Below are positions 9,411 to 17,260 of a stretch of DNA of 64,000 nucleotides, in pieces. The notes beneath the pieces are model-generated. The model was not told where the DNA came from. It saw only the letters and a list, made by a program, of their open reading frames with translations, and searched no databases. How positions within the stretch are numbered: position 1 is the first letter of the stretch; every line of letters begins with the position of its first letter. This DNA comes from Chryseobacterium ureilyticum (lineage in GTDB: Bacteria; Bacteroidota; Bacteroidia; Flavobacteriales; Weeksellaceae), in the NCBI RefSeq assembly GCF_900156735.1, contig NZ_FTOL01000001.1, positions 1,240,001-1,304,000 on the forward strand, in the 5' to 3' direction. The translations under genes and the position numbers were made by a program.

Positions 9411-9482
9411 GTATGTTAATAAAGTAGTATTTGTAATAAAGATTTTATCAAGTAACTTTTTATGGTATAAATATAAACTCAT

Positions 9483-9513
9483 AACAACTACGCAAAATAG
9501 ACGCGTAGTTGTT
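9483..9513. promoter_or_regulatory. Perfect 11-bp inverted repeat, operator-like
   Basis: The arms AACAACTACGC and GCGTAGTTGTT are separated by 9 bases. There is no T run, so it is more likely a protein-binding or RNA structure site than a terminator. It lies 100 bases upstream of the Swt1-type HEPN gene. Confidence 0.4.
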
Positions 9514-9612
9514 AGTTTACTTTGTATTATGAAACAGGCAAATCTCTGATGAATACTTTTAAAACATTACCTCATAAACATGAACAAATTTTAATTTTAT
9601 AACTTTTCATAA

Positions 9613-10809
9613 ATGATAACAATAGAGAATTTGACCTCAATGATAAAAGGAACGCTTAAAACTCTCCATTTCTTTAATAGTGATTGCAAAGAGATAAATA
9701 TTAAAGATGTATATCTTCTCAACGAAGATACACTTTGTTGTGATTTTTATCCAGTTTCAGAAAATTCATATGATATAAAATTTGAGATGGCTCCTATTCT
9801 TGGCTGCTTTAATAGTTTTTTCAGAAACAATCAATATGAGAATATTAATCTGAAGAACTATGCTATCAGAGCTTATGATGAGGATGATATTGAAATTCTC
9901 TATGCTTTATCAAGTAAAGCCAAAGCGGAATTGATTGGAAAAGGTGGGTCAATAGAATGGCTTACAACAGTCTTCTTTCAAGAAAACACGGCAGATTTTC
10001 GCCTTGGTCAGGCAAAGCAGATAATTTCTGAAATTGAAAATGGATTGAGGGAAATCGTCAAGATCAAACTTAAAGACAAGTTTGGAAATGAATGGTGGGA
10101 GACCGGAATAGACAATAAGACAGCAAGAGATGTCAAGAAGATCTATCTTAACAACTTTGGTGTAGATTGTACTAATGGAGATATTCTTATTGACTACACA
10201 TTTATATACCAAGTGAAAGATATAATTTTAAGCAACTACGAATTATTCAAATCTTATTTTCATAGTTCCAGCCAGTTTGAAAGTTTGATGGATGATTTTA
10301 ATAAATTAAGAAGAGGAGAAGCTCATAATAGATCTATTTCAAATATGGATTTGGAAAATCTGCGTAGCCTTCATGAAGATCTGTTAGCTGATATTCTACT
10401 TGACCTAAAATCTTTTCAATCATTGTTTTTAACAGAAAACTGGAAAAGAAAAATAAAAAAAATAATGATTGAAGGAAGGCCTGAAGCAATTCATAACGAG
10501 ACTGAGATCAGCAACGAAGCTGATGTTATACAAAAGCTATTAAATATTCAAGAAAACTTGTCTTCCCGTATTTCATATTTGAACGATACAATAACAAAGT
10601 TAAAATCTGTCGTAGCACCAATACATAAGAATAGTGTCCATTCCGAATTGATAAGCTGTTTTGAAAAGGATCTGATACTATGGAAAACGCTCCTTAATGA
10701 GACTTTAACGTTAGATAATGAGAAGATAAGTACAATTGTAAATCAAATAAAATCCCACGAACAACAAATGGATGAATTCTCTGCGAAATTCTTGCTAAAT
10801 GAGAAATAA
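9613..10809 (+). CDS. Swt1-type HEPN domain protein, candidate RNase effector
   Basis: The protein has 398 residues. The middle (about 135-260) resembles the Swt1-like HEPN domain: ENGLREIVKIKLKDKFGNEWW, here at 142-162 (read as ENGLREIVK and KDKFGNEWW), then helices leading to NKLRRGEAHNRS. In that stretch R233 and H238 form R-x4-H. The N-terminal 130 residues are an alpha/beta region of unknown role, and residues 300-398 are helical and likely a coiled coil. Swt1-type HEPN domains occur in RNA-surveillance endonucleases and in bacterial defence proteins. It is the second gene of the HEPN run. There is no signal peptide, so it is cytoplasmic. Confidence 0.72.
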   Translation: MITIENLTSMIKGTLKTLHFFNSDCKEINIKDVYLLNEDTLCCDFYPVSENSYDIKFEMAPILGCFNSFFRNNQYENINLKNYAIRAYDEDDIEILYALSSKAKAELIGKGGSIEWLTTVFFQENTADFRLGQAKQIISEIENGLREIVKIKLKDKFGNEWWETGIDNKTARDVKKIYLNNFGVDCTNGDILIDYTFIYQVKDIILSNYELFKSYFHSSSQFESLMDDFNKLRRGEAHNRSISNMDLENLRSLHEDLLADILLDLKSFQSLFLTENWKRKIKKIMIEGRPEAIHNETEISNEADVIQKLLNIQENLSSRISYLNDTITKLKSVVAPIHKNSVHSELISCFEKDLILWKTLLNETLTLDNEKISTIVNQIKSHEQQMDEFSAKFLLNEK

Positions 10810-10974
10810 TAGAACTTTTGTGTAAATTTAAGAACACTTAAAAACTAATAATCGGAATTCATGGAGGATAAATATGCAACACTAAGAGATAGAATTTTAA
10901 ATCCAAATGACTTTATTTTTTGAAAATTAATCGTAATTTTAAAACTGTACACATTGAACCAACAATTCGAAATA

Positions 10975-11694
10975 ATGCACCCCCCAGAAAAACTTGCTGA
11001 TGGGTTCCTTGAATTTGCTAAATCCATACATCAAAAAACAATAGATAGAGGAGCAAAATTCACGGAGGAAGAAATGAGTGAAATATTTAATAACAGTTTT
11101 CCTGGAATATCGAGAGCTAACATACTCTTTTGGGTTGCTGATGTAAATAAATATATAAAAACTGTCAATTTAATTTTATCTGATTTAGAAGACATAAAAA
11201 ATGACAAAAATACATTAAAAGGAGAACCTGTAATAAGAAGTGAGTTTTTGTTTCAATCATTCTTTGGGGAATTTTTTAAGATGAGAGAAATTGCAAAATT
11301 ATATTTGAAATTTTTTAAAAATCTAAAATTACTGAACAATGTTAACAAAGAGGAGTTTTATAATTTCTATCAACTTGCATTTGATTGGGTTTACAAAATA
11401 AGAAATCAATTCATTCATTTAGGAATGGAAATGAAAAACTTTGATGTTGATTTTGACATTGAAATCTTAAACGAATTTCCTGAAGAAGACAGAATTAAAT
11501 TCATTAAAGCATTTAATGAATCAAATACTCGTGAAAACACTGTTGAATTTCAATGTGCAATTTATATTAAAATAATAAAACATATAATGAAAAATTATAT
11601 AGATCTTCAAATTTTGGTAAACGAGACATTAGCAGACTTAATTATATCTTTTGAGAAGTATAATTTGGAAATTACTATAACTGAGAATAAATAA
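10975..11694 (+). CDS. HEPN-motif protein (R-x4-H)
   Basis: It has 239 residues from the ATG at 10975; a TTG at 10954 would add seven. It is all-helical. The key motif is WVYKIRNQFIHLG, where R143 and H148 give R-x4-H in the RN-x-x-x-H form of active HEPN RNases. The rest (FFGEFFKMREIAKLYLKFF, then IKIIKHIMKNYIDLQIL) is typical of the four-helix HEPN bundle, as in Cthe_2314-like HEPN proteins. A TATTTTTTG-like -7 element lies at about 10912. Base composition is as low in GC as its neighbours. It is probably one of several stacked anti-phage effectors; the trigger is unknown. Confidence 0.7.
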   Translation: MHPPEKLADGFLEFAKSIHQKTIDRGAKFTEEEMSEIFNNSFPGISRANILFWVADVNKYIKTVNLILSDLEDIKNDKNTLKGEPVIRSEFLFQSFFGEFFKMREIAKLYLKFFKNLKLLNNVNKEEFYNFYQLAFDWVYKIRNQFIHLGMEMKNFDVDFDIEILNEFPEEDRIKFIKAFNESNTRENTVEFQCAIYIKIIKHIMKNYIDLQILVNETLADLIISFEKYNLEITITENK

Positions 11695-11793
11695 AACTAT
11701 TAATTTATTGGCAAAACGAGGGAGACAATGCAATGCTGGAGATAGTTAGGATCTTACCTGTAAATAACTTTATCTTTATAAAACACCACTGAA

Positions 11794-13122
11794 ATGAACG
11801 AAGATCAACTTCAAAATGAAGTTTTCAATTTTGTACCAAAAATAATTGAAACTAAAATTGAAAAAAAAATTAATAATATATCGGATATACAACTAAAAGG
11901 TTCTTCAGCGGAAAAAGGATTTATTGATCTTAGTGATAAAATTGTCGAGTCACCAATTATTTCACGACAAAATTTTTCCGATTTAAGTGATAAAAAAATA
12001 TTTATATTAATAAAAGGTAGAGAATTTGGATTTTTAGAAAAAGATTACAAGGAATTTTATAAATATGTTTATCAGTTCATTTCTTTAGATAATTTTAAAG
12101 AAAGAGTTTCTGTTGATTATTTAAAAGAGAAAATACTTTTGTGGATTGTTGATGTTCATATCAACGGAAAAGTAACTGAAAACTTAATGACTTATTTATT
12201 TCGGAATATATCAAAGGACGTACAAAATCAAACTTTCTACTTTCCACTACTTAATATGGAAATTGAAAAAGAATTTTATATTGGAAATGCAAAGATTACA
12301 TACTTTACAAAACAATATCTAGACGAATTCTATGAAAATAAACTATCAGAAGAATTAGAAAAGTCAACTTTTAGTAAATCATTTGGGAAATTTTTAGGAA
12401 AAGTACTAGTTTCTGTTGATATTGAAGCGGAAAGTAAATTAGCGATTAGCTTAGCAATAAAAAATGCTTCGTATGTTGTTGATGTATTAAAATTAACAAG
12501 TCCAACCGTTACAATTCCTTCCGAAAGATGTTTTCTAGAATTAGAAAGTAGAATGCCCTTTGATTACGAATATCTATCATTTAAAGATAATGACATTTCA
12601 AAGTTCACTTATCATATCGGAATTAACAGGGAACACGAATTAAACTACAATTCAGAAATGATAGAAAGTTGGTCAGAACTATTTAAAGAATTTGGAAATT
12701 TGATTAACAAAAAAGATGAAAAGAGTATTTTAATTGCAAACTCAATTTCATTTTATTCAAAATGTATTGCCGAAGAAGATTTGCATTTGAGAATTTCAAA
12801 ACTTATTATGATTATTGAAAGTATATTTCTTAAAGAGGATGAAAATTTCAAAATGGAGATCAAAAGTAAAAGACGTCTATTAGATTTCAGATTCGACTCA
12901 AATCACAAGCTTAAAAATAAGTTTAGATTAGTTTTAGATAATATGTATGAAATTAGACATAAAATGACACACAAATCAATTAGATTATATATTGATAATA
13001 GTGAACTTCGTGAATTTCAACAAGAAATAGTTCATATATTATTTATGATTTGCAAAATATCATCGCCAAATTTTCACAAAGAAGATTTTTTAATTTGGTT
13101 GGATAAAAAAGCTAATGTATAA
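11794..13122 (+). CDS. ApeA-like HEPN domain protein, candidate abortive-infection effector
   Basis: The protein has 442 residues. The C-terminal third carries the HEPN domain: LIMIIESIFLKEDE, then KSKRRLLDF, then LDNMYEIRHKMTHKS, with R388 and H393 as R-x4-H. This layout (a large N-terminal sensor-like region and a C-terminal HEPN with an ...ESIFL... helix) is that of ApeA-like abortive-infection proteins. The N-terminal 260 residues are an alpha/beta region with no recognised fold. It is the fourth HEPN gene in a row and ends 65 bases before a convergent unknown gene. It is inferred to cut RNA after phage sensing. No adjacent antitoxin is visible. Confidence 0.72.
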   Translation: MNEDQLQNEVFNFVPKIIETKIEKKINNISDIQLKGSSAEKGFIDLSDKIVESPIISRQNFSDLSDKKIFILIKGREFGFLEKDYKEFYKYVYQFISLDNFKERVSVDYLKEKILLWIVDVHINGKVTENLMTYLFRNISKDVQNQTFYFPLLNMEIEKEFYIGNAKITYFTKQYLDEFYENKLSEELEKSTFSKSFGKFLGKVLVSVDIEAESKLAISLAIKNASYVVDVLKLTSPTVTIPSERCFLELESRMPFDYEYLSFKDNDISKFTYHIGINREHELNYNSEMIESWSELFKEFGNLINKKDEKSILIANSISFYSKCIAEEDLHLRISKLIMIIESIFLKEDENFKMEIKSKRRLLDFRFDSNHKLKNKFRLVLDNMYEIRHKMTHKSIRLYIDNSELREFQQEIVHILFMICKISSPNFHKEDFLIWLDKKANV

Positions 13123-13148
13123 TAAAAAAAGCACTCTATAACAATAAC

Positions 13149-13173
13149 AATTGCGGCTTTTTTGACCGCAATT
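13149..13173. terminator. Hairpin between convergent genes
   Basis: The arms AATTGCGG and CCGCAATT enclose a T-rich loop between the ApeA-like gene and the convergent 301-aa gene. It is plausible as a shared transcription stop, although the T run is in the loop. Confidence 0.4.
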
Positions 13174-13187
13174 ATTTAATCAATATT

Positions 13188-14093
13188 CTATCTTAAATCA
13201 TCTAAATTAAGTTCAGGATAATTTTCTTTTGCATACCACACGAATTCATCCAATGAACCTCTAAATTTTTTAACAAAATCTATAAGTTCATCTTTGGGTT
13301 TTCTGTACGCTTTGTAAATCTTCTTAATAATAGCTTTCTGTGTGCCATTTTTCAATTTGAATATAAATTGACCATCTGTGGGCAATGTTTTTTTTCTATT
13401 GAGAATTTCCAAAGAAATATAATTTCTTGCAATAAACCAATTGTAGAGATTTGCATATGCTCTTCCTCCACTAATTATAAACTTAGGTAAGAGTATAATT
13501 GGTTTACCAACATAATCGGGTAATTCTACCTTTGTCACTTCCCAAAAACCTTTAATAGGATTGTAGAATTCTATACGTTTAAAAATTGTATAAATATTGT
13601 GTTTTCTACATATCTGCAATGTAAAATCAGCAAAAATATCTCTACAAACATTTGCTATTATATCAGACATAATATCTTGTCCAATACCTTTAACGAGAAG
13701 AAGTACAAAATGAGCTTCATTGGTAATTGCAGCATTTTGTTTTGCTAAAGTATTATTTCTTAGTGCATCATAAATTACTTCCGCTCTTATACCAGAAACT
13801 GCTTTACCTTTATTTCTATGCGAATAACCTAAATGAAATTCATTAGGCTCATGTAAATGAGAAAGAAATTCAATCCCCTCATTTCTTTTATCCGGTTCAA
13901 TAAAATCCCTGTTAAGTTTTATTAAAAATTGATGTACCCTTTCATAAACTTTAAGTGCTATTGGTGTACCTAATTTTTTATTTTCGATTAAAAATGGGCA
14001 AATAAATGCCTCTAAATCTTCCCCTAGAGGGATGTCTACAAAGTCTATATCTTTATTTCTTAACTTTGTAAAATAAGTATTAAATGTTTCCAT
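13188..14093 (-). CDS. Uncharacterised 301-residue protein
   Basis: I do not recognise the family. It has no signal peptide or membrane helix. It is alpha/beta, with a helical core (HFVLLLVKGIGQDIMSDIIA, NVCRDIFADFTLQICRKH) and a C-terminal region rich in Lys and Tyr (KKIYKAYRKPKDELIDFVKK). The EFHLGYSHRNKGKAVSGIRA segment has several His and Arg residues that could be functional. It lies between the HEPN run and a DUF2188 gene, convergent with the former and 160 bases downstream of the latter on the same strand. A defence-associated role is inferred only from context. Confidence 0.7.
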   Translation of the reverse strand: METFNTYFTKLRNKDIDFVDIPLGEDLEAFICPFLIENKKLGTPIALKVYERVHQFLIKLNRDFIEPDKRNEGIEFLSHLHEPNEFHLGYSHRNKGKAVSGIRAEVIYDALRNNTLAKQNAAITNEAHFVLLLVKGIGQDIMSDIIANVCRDIFADFTLQICRKHNIYTIFKRIEFYNPIKGFWEVTKVELPDYVGKPIILLPKFIISGGRAYANLYNWFIARNYISLEILNRKKTLPTDGQFIFKLKNGTQKAIIKKIYKAYRKPKDELIDFVKKFRGSLDEFVWYAKENYPELNLDDLR

Positions 14094-14251
14094 TTTGTTA
14101 TTTTTATTAATTGTTATTTCCTTTTAATTTTTATTCATCATCTACTTTTATATATATATATCTAACCCATATGTAATTAATTTATAAATCTTGCTTTTCA
14201 CCAACAATGGAAAAACGTCACTGATAATTTGATTTCATTAATTTTTTATAA

Positions 14252-14473
14252 TTAACCTTTTACATCACTTGGATCATTACCGTAACTATTTTTAGCTCTG
14301 ATCTGGCCACCTGTTCCATGAATAAAAAGCTCAGATTCTTGATTAATAGCAATACCCCTTGCTTTATCAATAGCTTCTTTCTGTGTATTTGTAATTACGG
14401 TATTCTTTTGATTACCTGCTCCTTTTACTGCCCACTTTCCTTGATGCGGCACGACGTGTTGATTTTTTTTCAT
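14252..14473 (-). CDS. DUF2188 domain protein
   Basis: It has 73 residues and is entirely the DUF2188 fold: HVVPHQGKWAVKGAGNQK, then TNTQKEAIDKARGIA, then ESELFIHGTGGQIRAKNSYG and DP near the end. The family is small, widespread and of unknown biochemical function. It often rides with mobile or defence genes. The gene is on the same strand as the 301-residue gene and divergent from the ATPase gene starting at 14739. Confidence 0.88.
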   Translation of the reverse strand: MKKNQHVVPHQGKWAVKGAGNQKNTVITNTQKEAIDKARGIAINQESELFIHGTGGQIRAKNSYGNDPSDVKG

Positions 14474-14738
14474 AATAGAAAATTTTAATTTGTTATAATT
14501 TATTTTCAGTAATTAAACAAGTGCACATTATCAGATAATTCGAATATTTTTTTTGAATGAGCTATCTCTTACACTTTCTAATTATCATGATACGAAATTA
14601 GAATACTACTACGCAGTGATTTTGCGTATATAAAAATTTCATGGATTTTTTTGGAAAAATTCCATATTACGGTTTCACGCATATTTATTATCGAAATAAA
14701 TCTTATTATTGGAACTGATATTTTTTAGAATAAAAACC

Positions 14739-16910
14739 ATGAAAATTTTAAAATTAGATTTTGAAAATTGCTTTGGCATAGGAAAATTAAAACATGAATT
14801 TGATTTCAGTAAGGTTAATTCGTACCTTATTTATGCTCCAAACGGAACAATGAAAACATCATTTGCTAAGACGTTTGGTTTAATTTCCAAAAATGACAAA
14901 AAAGATAAACCAAAAGATTTAGTTTATAACAAAAAGTCAAAGTTCGATATTACATTTGATGATAAAGAGCTAATTCCAGATTCAATTCTAGTAATTAATG
15001 CAGAAGATAGTTCCTACGACGCAACTCATAAAATAACATCATTTATTGCTCGAAAAGAGCTAAAGGAAAAATATGATAAAATATATAATGAACTTGATGA
15101 TGCAAAAAGTGAACTGCTAAAAAAACTTAAAGGTATTTCTAAAAGCAATGATTGTGAAGTTGAATATGTTGGAACTTATAGTAATAATTCTAATAAAGAT
15201 TTTTTTGAGGTACTTACGTCCCATACCAATCAACTTAATGAAAGTTCTGATAAAATTACCTTTAGATACAACGCAGTGTTTGACACTAAAGGAAATGTGA
15301 AAAAATTCTTGGATAAAAATGAAGATTTATTAGATGATTACGTAGAAAACTACAATCAAATTCTTTCAAATTCGAAACTGTTTAAATTGACCGGTGAAAA
15401 TACATTTGGAACCTACCAAGCAAATGAAATTATTAAATCAATAGAGGATAATTCTTATTTTGATGCTGGTCATAAGTTTGTTTTAGAAGATGGAACAGAG
15501 ATTACAGAATCATTGCAGTTAAAAGAAATCTATAATGCAGAACTCGCTCGAATAATTGCAGATGAAAAACTTAAAGAATCCTTTAACAAAGTAGACAAAG
15601 CAATTGGAGCTAATGTAGATCTGAGGTTGTTTAAACAAGTGATCGAAAAGGACAACTCAATACTGGTCAGTTTAAAAGACTATGATGGTTTCAAAAAGAA
15701 AGTTTGGACTAGCTTCATGTCTGAAGTAAAAGAAGATGCTGAAAGTTTATCTAAAAAATATGAAGAGAAAAAGACAGAACTTGACACTATAATTACAGAA
15801 TCAAAAAAAGAACAAGAATTGTGGAAAGATATAATTAAAAAGTTCAATGATAGATTTTATGTTCCGTTCGAGGTTAAATTAGGCAATTTACATGATGTTA
15901 TTTTGAAACGTGAAACGGCTAATCTAGAGTTTATTTTTAAAGATAAAAATGAAGAACCTAAAAAACAGAGTAAAGATAATCTACTAAAAGTTTTAAGCAA
16001 AGGAGAAACAAGAGCTTATTTCATATTACAATTTTTATTCGAGATAGAATCAAGAAAAAATAATGATGATAATACTTTAATAATTTTTGACGATATCGCG
16101 GATTCTTTTGATTATAAAAATAAATATGCAATAATCGAATATATAGCAGAGCTTCATTATTCCGAAAATTTTAAATCGCTTATTTTAACACATAATTTTG
16201 ATTTTTATAGAACAATTGCTTCCCGTCTAAATATTGGCCAACAATGCTATATGACATCAAAAGATGAAAATAGAAAAATTCACATTATTGAGTGGGTATA
16301 TAAAGAGGATTTGTTTAAAGAGTTTTTAAATAATTATAATGACCCAAAAACATTTATTAGCCTCATTCCGTTTGTTCGTAATATCATAGATTATTGTGAT
16401 TCAAAAAGCACAGATGACTATAAAAAGTTAACTAGCTGTCTCCATGAAAAACCAGATTCCAAGGATATAACAATCGAAGATGTTTTTAGTATTTATAAAA
16501 ATAGAATTACTAGACTTAAAAGTTGCGAAATGGAATTTGAGAAAACAACCAAAATCCAAGATTTTATCTTTTTAACTGCAGATTCTTTAATCGAGGAAAA
16601 AGAGATTTTAGAAATTTTATTGGAAAATAAGATTACACTAGCAATCGCATGTAGATTAAAAACCGAACAGTACATGATATCAAAGTTACCAGATGTAGAT
16701 TTGATAAAACTAAAATCCGTTCAAACAAGAATCCTATCGAATATGTATAAAAAAAGATACTCTACCAGTACCAATTTGGGAATTATCGATAGAGTAAATT
16801 TGATGACACCTGAAAACATCCATATAAATTCTTTTATGTATGAACCTTTAGTTGATATGTCTGTTTATCATTTAATAGATCTTTACAAAAGTATAAAAGG
16901 TTTAAAATAA
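14739..16910 (+). CDS. ABC/AAA_13-like ATPase with non-canonical P-loop
   Basis: It has 723 residues from MKILKLDFEN (an upstream ATG at 14709 adds ten). The N-terminal beta start is followed by the P-loop APNGTMKTS (33-41), where the usual Gly before Lys is Met. A helical coiled-coil insertion of about 300 residues follows. The ABC-type C-terminal half then has the signature LSKGETRAYF (about 418), Walker B LIIFDDIADSFD (about 446) and H-loop LTHNFDFYRT (about 482). This is the architecture of PrrC/RloC and related defence ATPases. The last 200 residues are unknown and could be an effector domain. It is very A/T-rich, like the HEPN genes. Confidence 0.75.
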   Translation: MKILKLDFENCFGIGKLKHEFDFSKVNSYLIYAPNGTMKTSFAKTFGLISKNDKKDKPKDLVYNKKSKFDITFDDKELIPDSILVINAEDSSYDATHKITSFIARKELKEKYDKIYNELDDAKSELLKKLKGISKSNDCEVEYVGTYSNNSNKDFFEVLTSHTNQLNESSDKITFRYNAVFDTKGNVKKFLDKNEDLLDDYVENYNQILSNSKLFKLTGENTFGTYQANEIIKSIEDNSYFDAGHKFVLEDGTEITESLQLKEIYNAELARIIADEKLKESFNKVDKAIGANVDLRLFKQVIEKDNSILVSLKDYDGFKKKVWTSFMSEVKEDAESLSKKYEEKKTELDTIITESKKEQELWKDIIKKFNDRFYVPFEVKLGNLHDVILKRETANLEFIFKDKNEEPKKQSKDNLLKVLSKGETRAYFILQFLFEIESRKNNDDNTLIIFDDIADSFDYKNKYAIIEYIAELHYSENFKSLILTHNFDFYRTIASRLNIGQQCYMTSKDENRKIHIIEWVYKEDLFKEFLNNYNDPKTFISLIPFVRNIIDYCDSKSTDDYKKLTSCLHEKPDSKDITIEDVFSIYKNRITRLKSCEMEFEKTTKIQDFIFLTADSLIEEKEILEILLENKITLAIACRLKTEQYMISKLPDVDLIKLKSVQTRILSNMYKKRYSTSTNLGIIDRVNLMTPENIHINSFMYEPLVDMSVYHLIDLYKSIKGLK

Positions 16911-16925
16911 ATAAAGTAAGATTTT

Positions 16926-16956
16926 TTTGAGTTTTTATAAAATTAAAATATATTTG
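16926..16956 (+). promoter_or_regulatory. Consensus Bacteroidota promoter
   Basis: TTTG (16926-16929), 19 bases, then TATATTTG (16949-16956) match the -33/-7 consensus with the usual spacing. It should drive the 43-residue gene that begins 60 bases downstream. Confidence 0.75.
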
Positions 16957-17015
16957 TAAACGTAAACAGGTCATAGCGATTTAGGTTATAATCTTTAATT
17001 TAAAATCCATTAATT

Positions 17016-17147
17016 ATGACAGCAAACTGTTTACGTTGCGCTGGTTGGAAACCAGTGTTTGTGAGAGCCTATACAAGAATGCGCTTAGGCCGTTTAGAAA
17101 ATGTTATCCAACACTGCAGGTCTAGACCTGGTCAGCACAGAAATTAG
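17016..17147 (+). CDS. Arg/Cys-rich 43-residue protein
   Basis: This short frame lies between a full consensus promoter and a strong terminator, which argues that it is a real single-gene transcript. The peptide (MTANCLRCAGWKPVFVRAY, then TRMRLGRLENVIQHCRSRPG and QHRN) has three Cys, a C-x2-C pair near the start and a high Arg content. The pattern V-x-R-x-Y-T-R, about 10-15 residues, then H-x-R-S-x-P recurs at the C-terminus of the lipoprotein encoded at 19896. There is no signal peptide. It may bind metal or nucleic acid. No family is recognised. Confidence 0.65.
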   Translation: MTANCLRCAGWKPVFVRAYTRMRLGRLENVIQHCRSRPGQHRN

Positions 17148-17179
17148 AAGCAAAGTTTCATTACTTTGCTTCATTTTTT
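17147..17179 (+). terminator. Intrinsic terminator of the 43-residue gene
   Basis: The 9-bp perfect stem GAAGCAAAG/CTTTGCTTC has an 8-base loop and ends in A plus a six-T run. It starts at the last base of the stop codon. Confidence 0.88.
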
Positions 17180-17260
17180 AATCCCAATTTTGTTGGCAGT
17201 TTATTCTAGGCAAACTTCTATTAGGCAACAGATCATTATATTTGTAACAACAGATAATCC

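Larger units (their letters stand above)
9259..9612. other. Intergenic region with promoter-block repeat and hairpin
   Basis: There is no gene. It contains direct repeat copy B (9367-9410), which again carries a leftward TAACTTTG -7 element. It also contains an 11-bp inverted repeat at 9483-9513 upstream of the next HEPN gene. Confidence 0.5.

Noticed and set aside
10861..10923. 20-residue frame (MEDKYATLRDRILNPNDFIF)
   Set aside because: Too short, no terminator, and directly followed by the leader of the next HEPN gene. It may be a gene relic, but cannot be supported.
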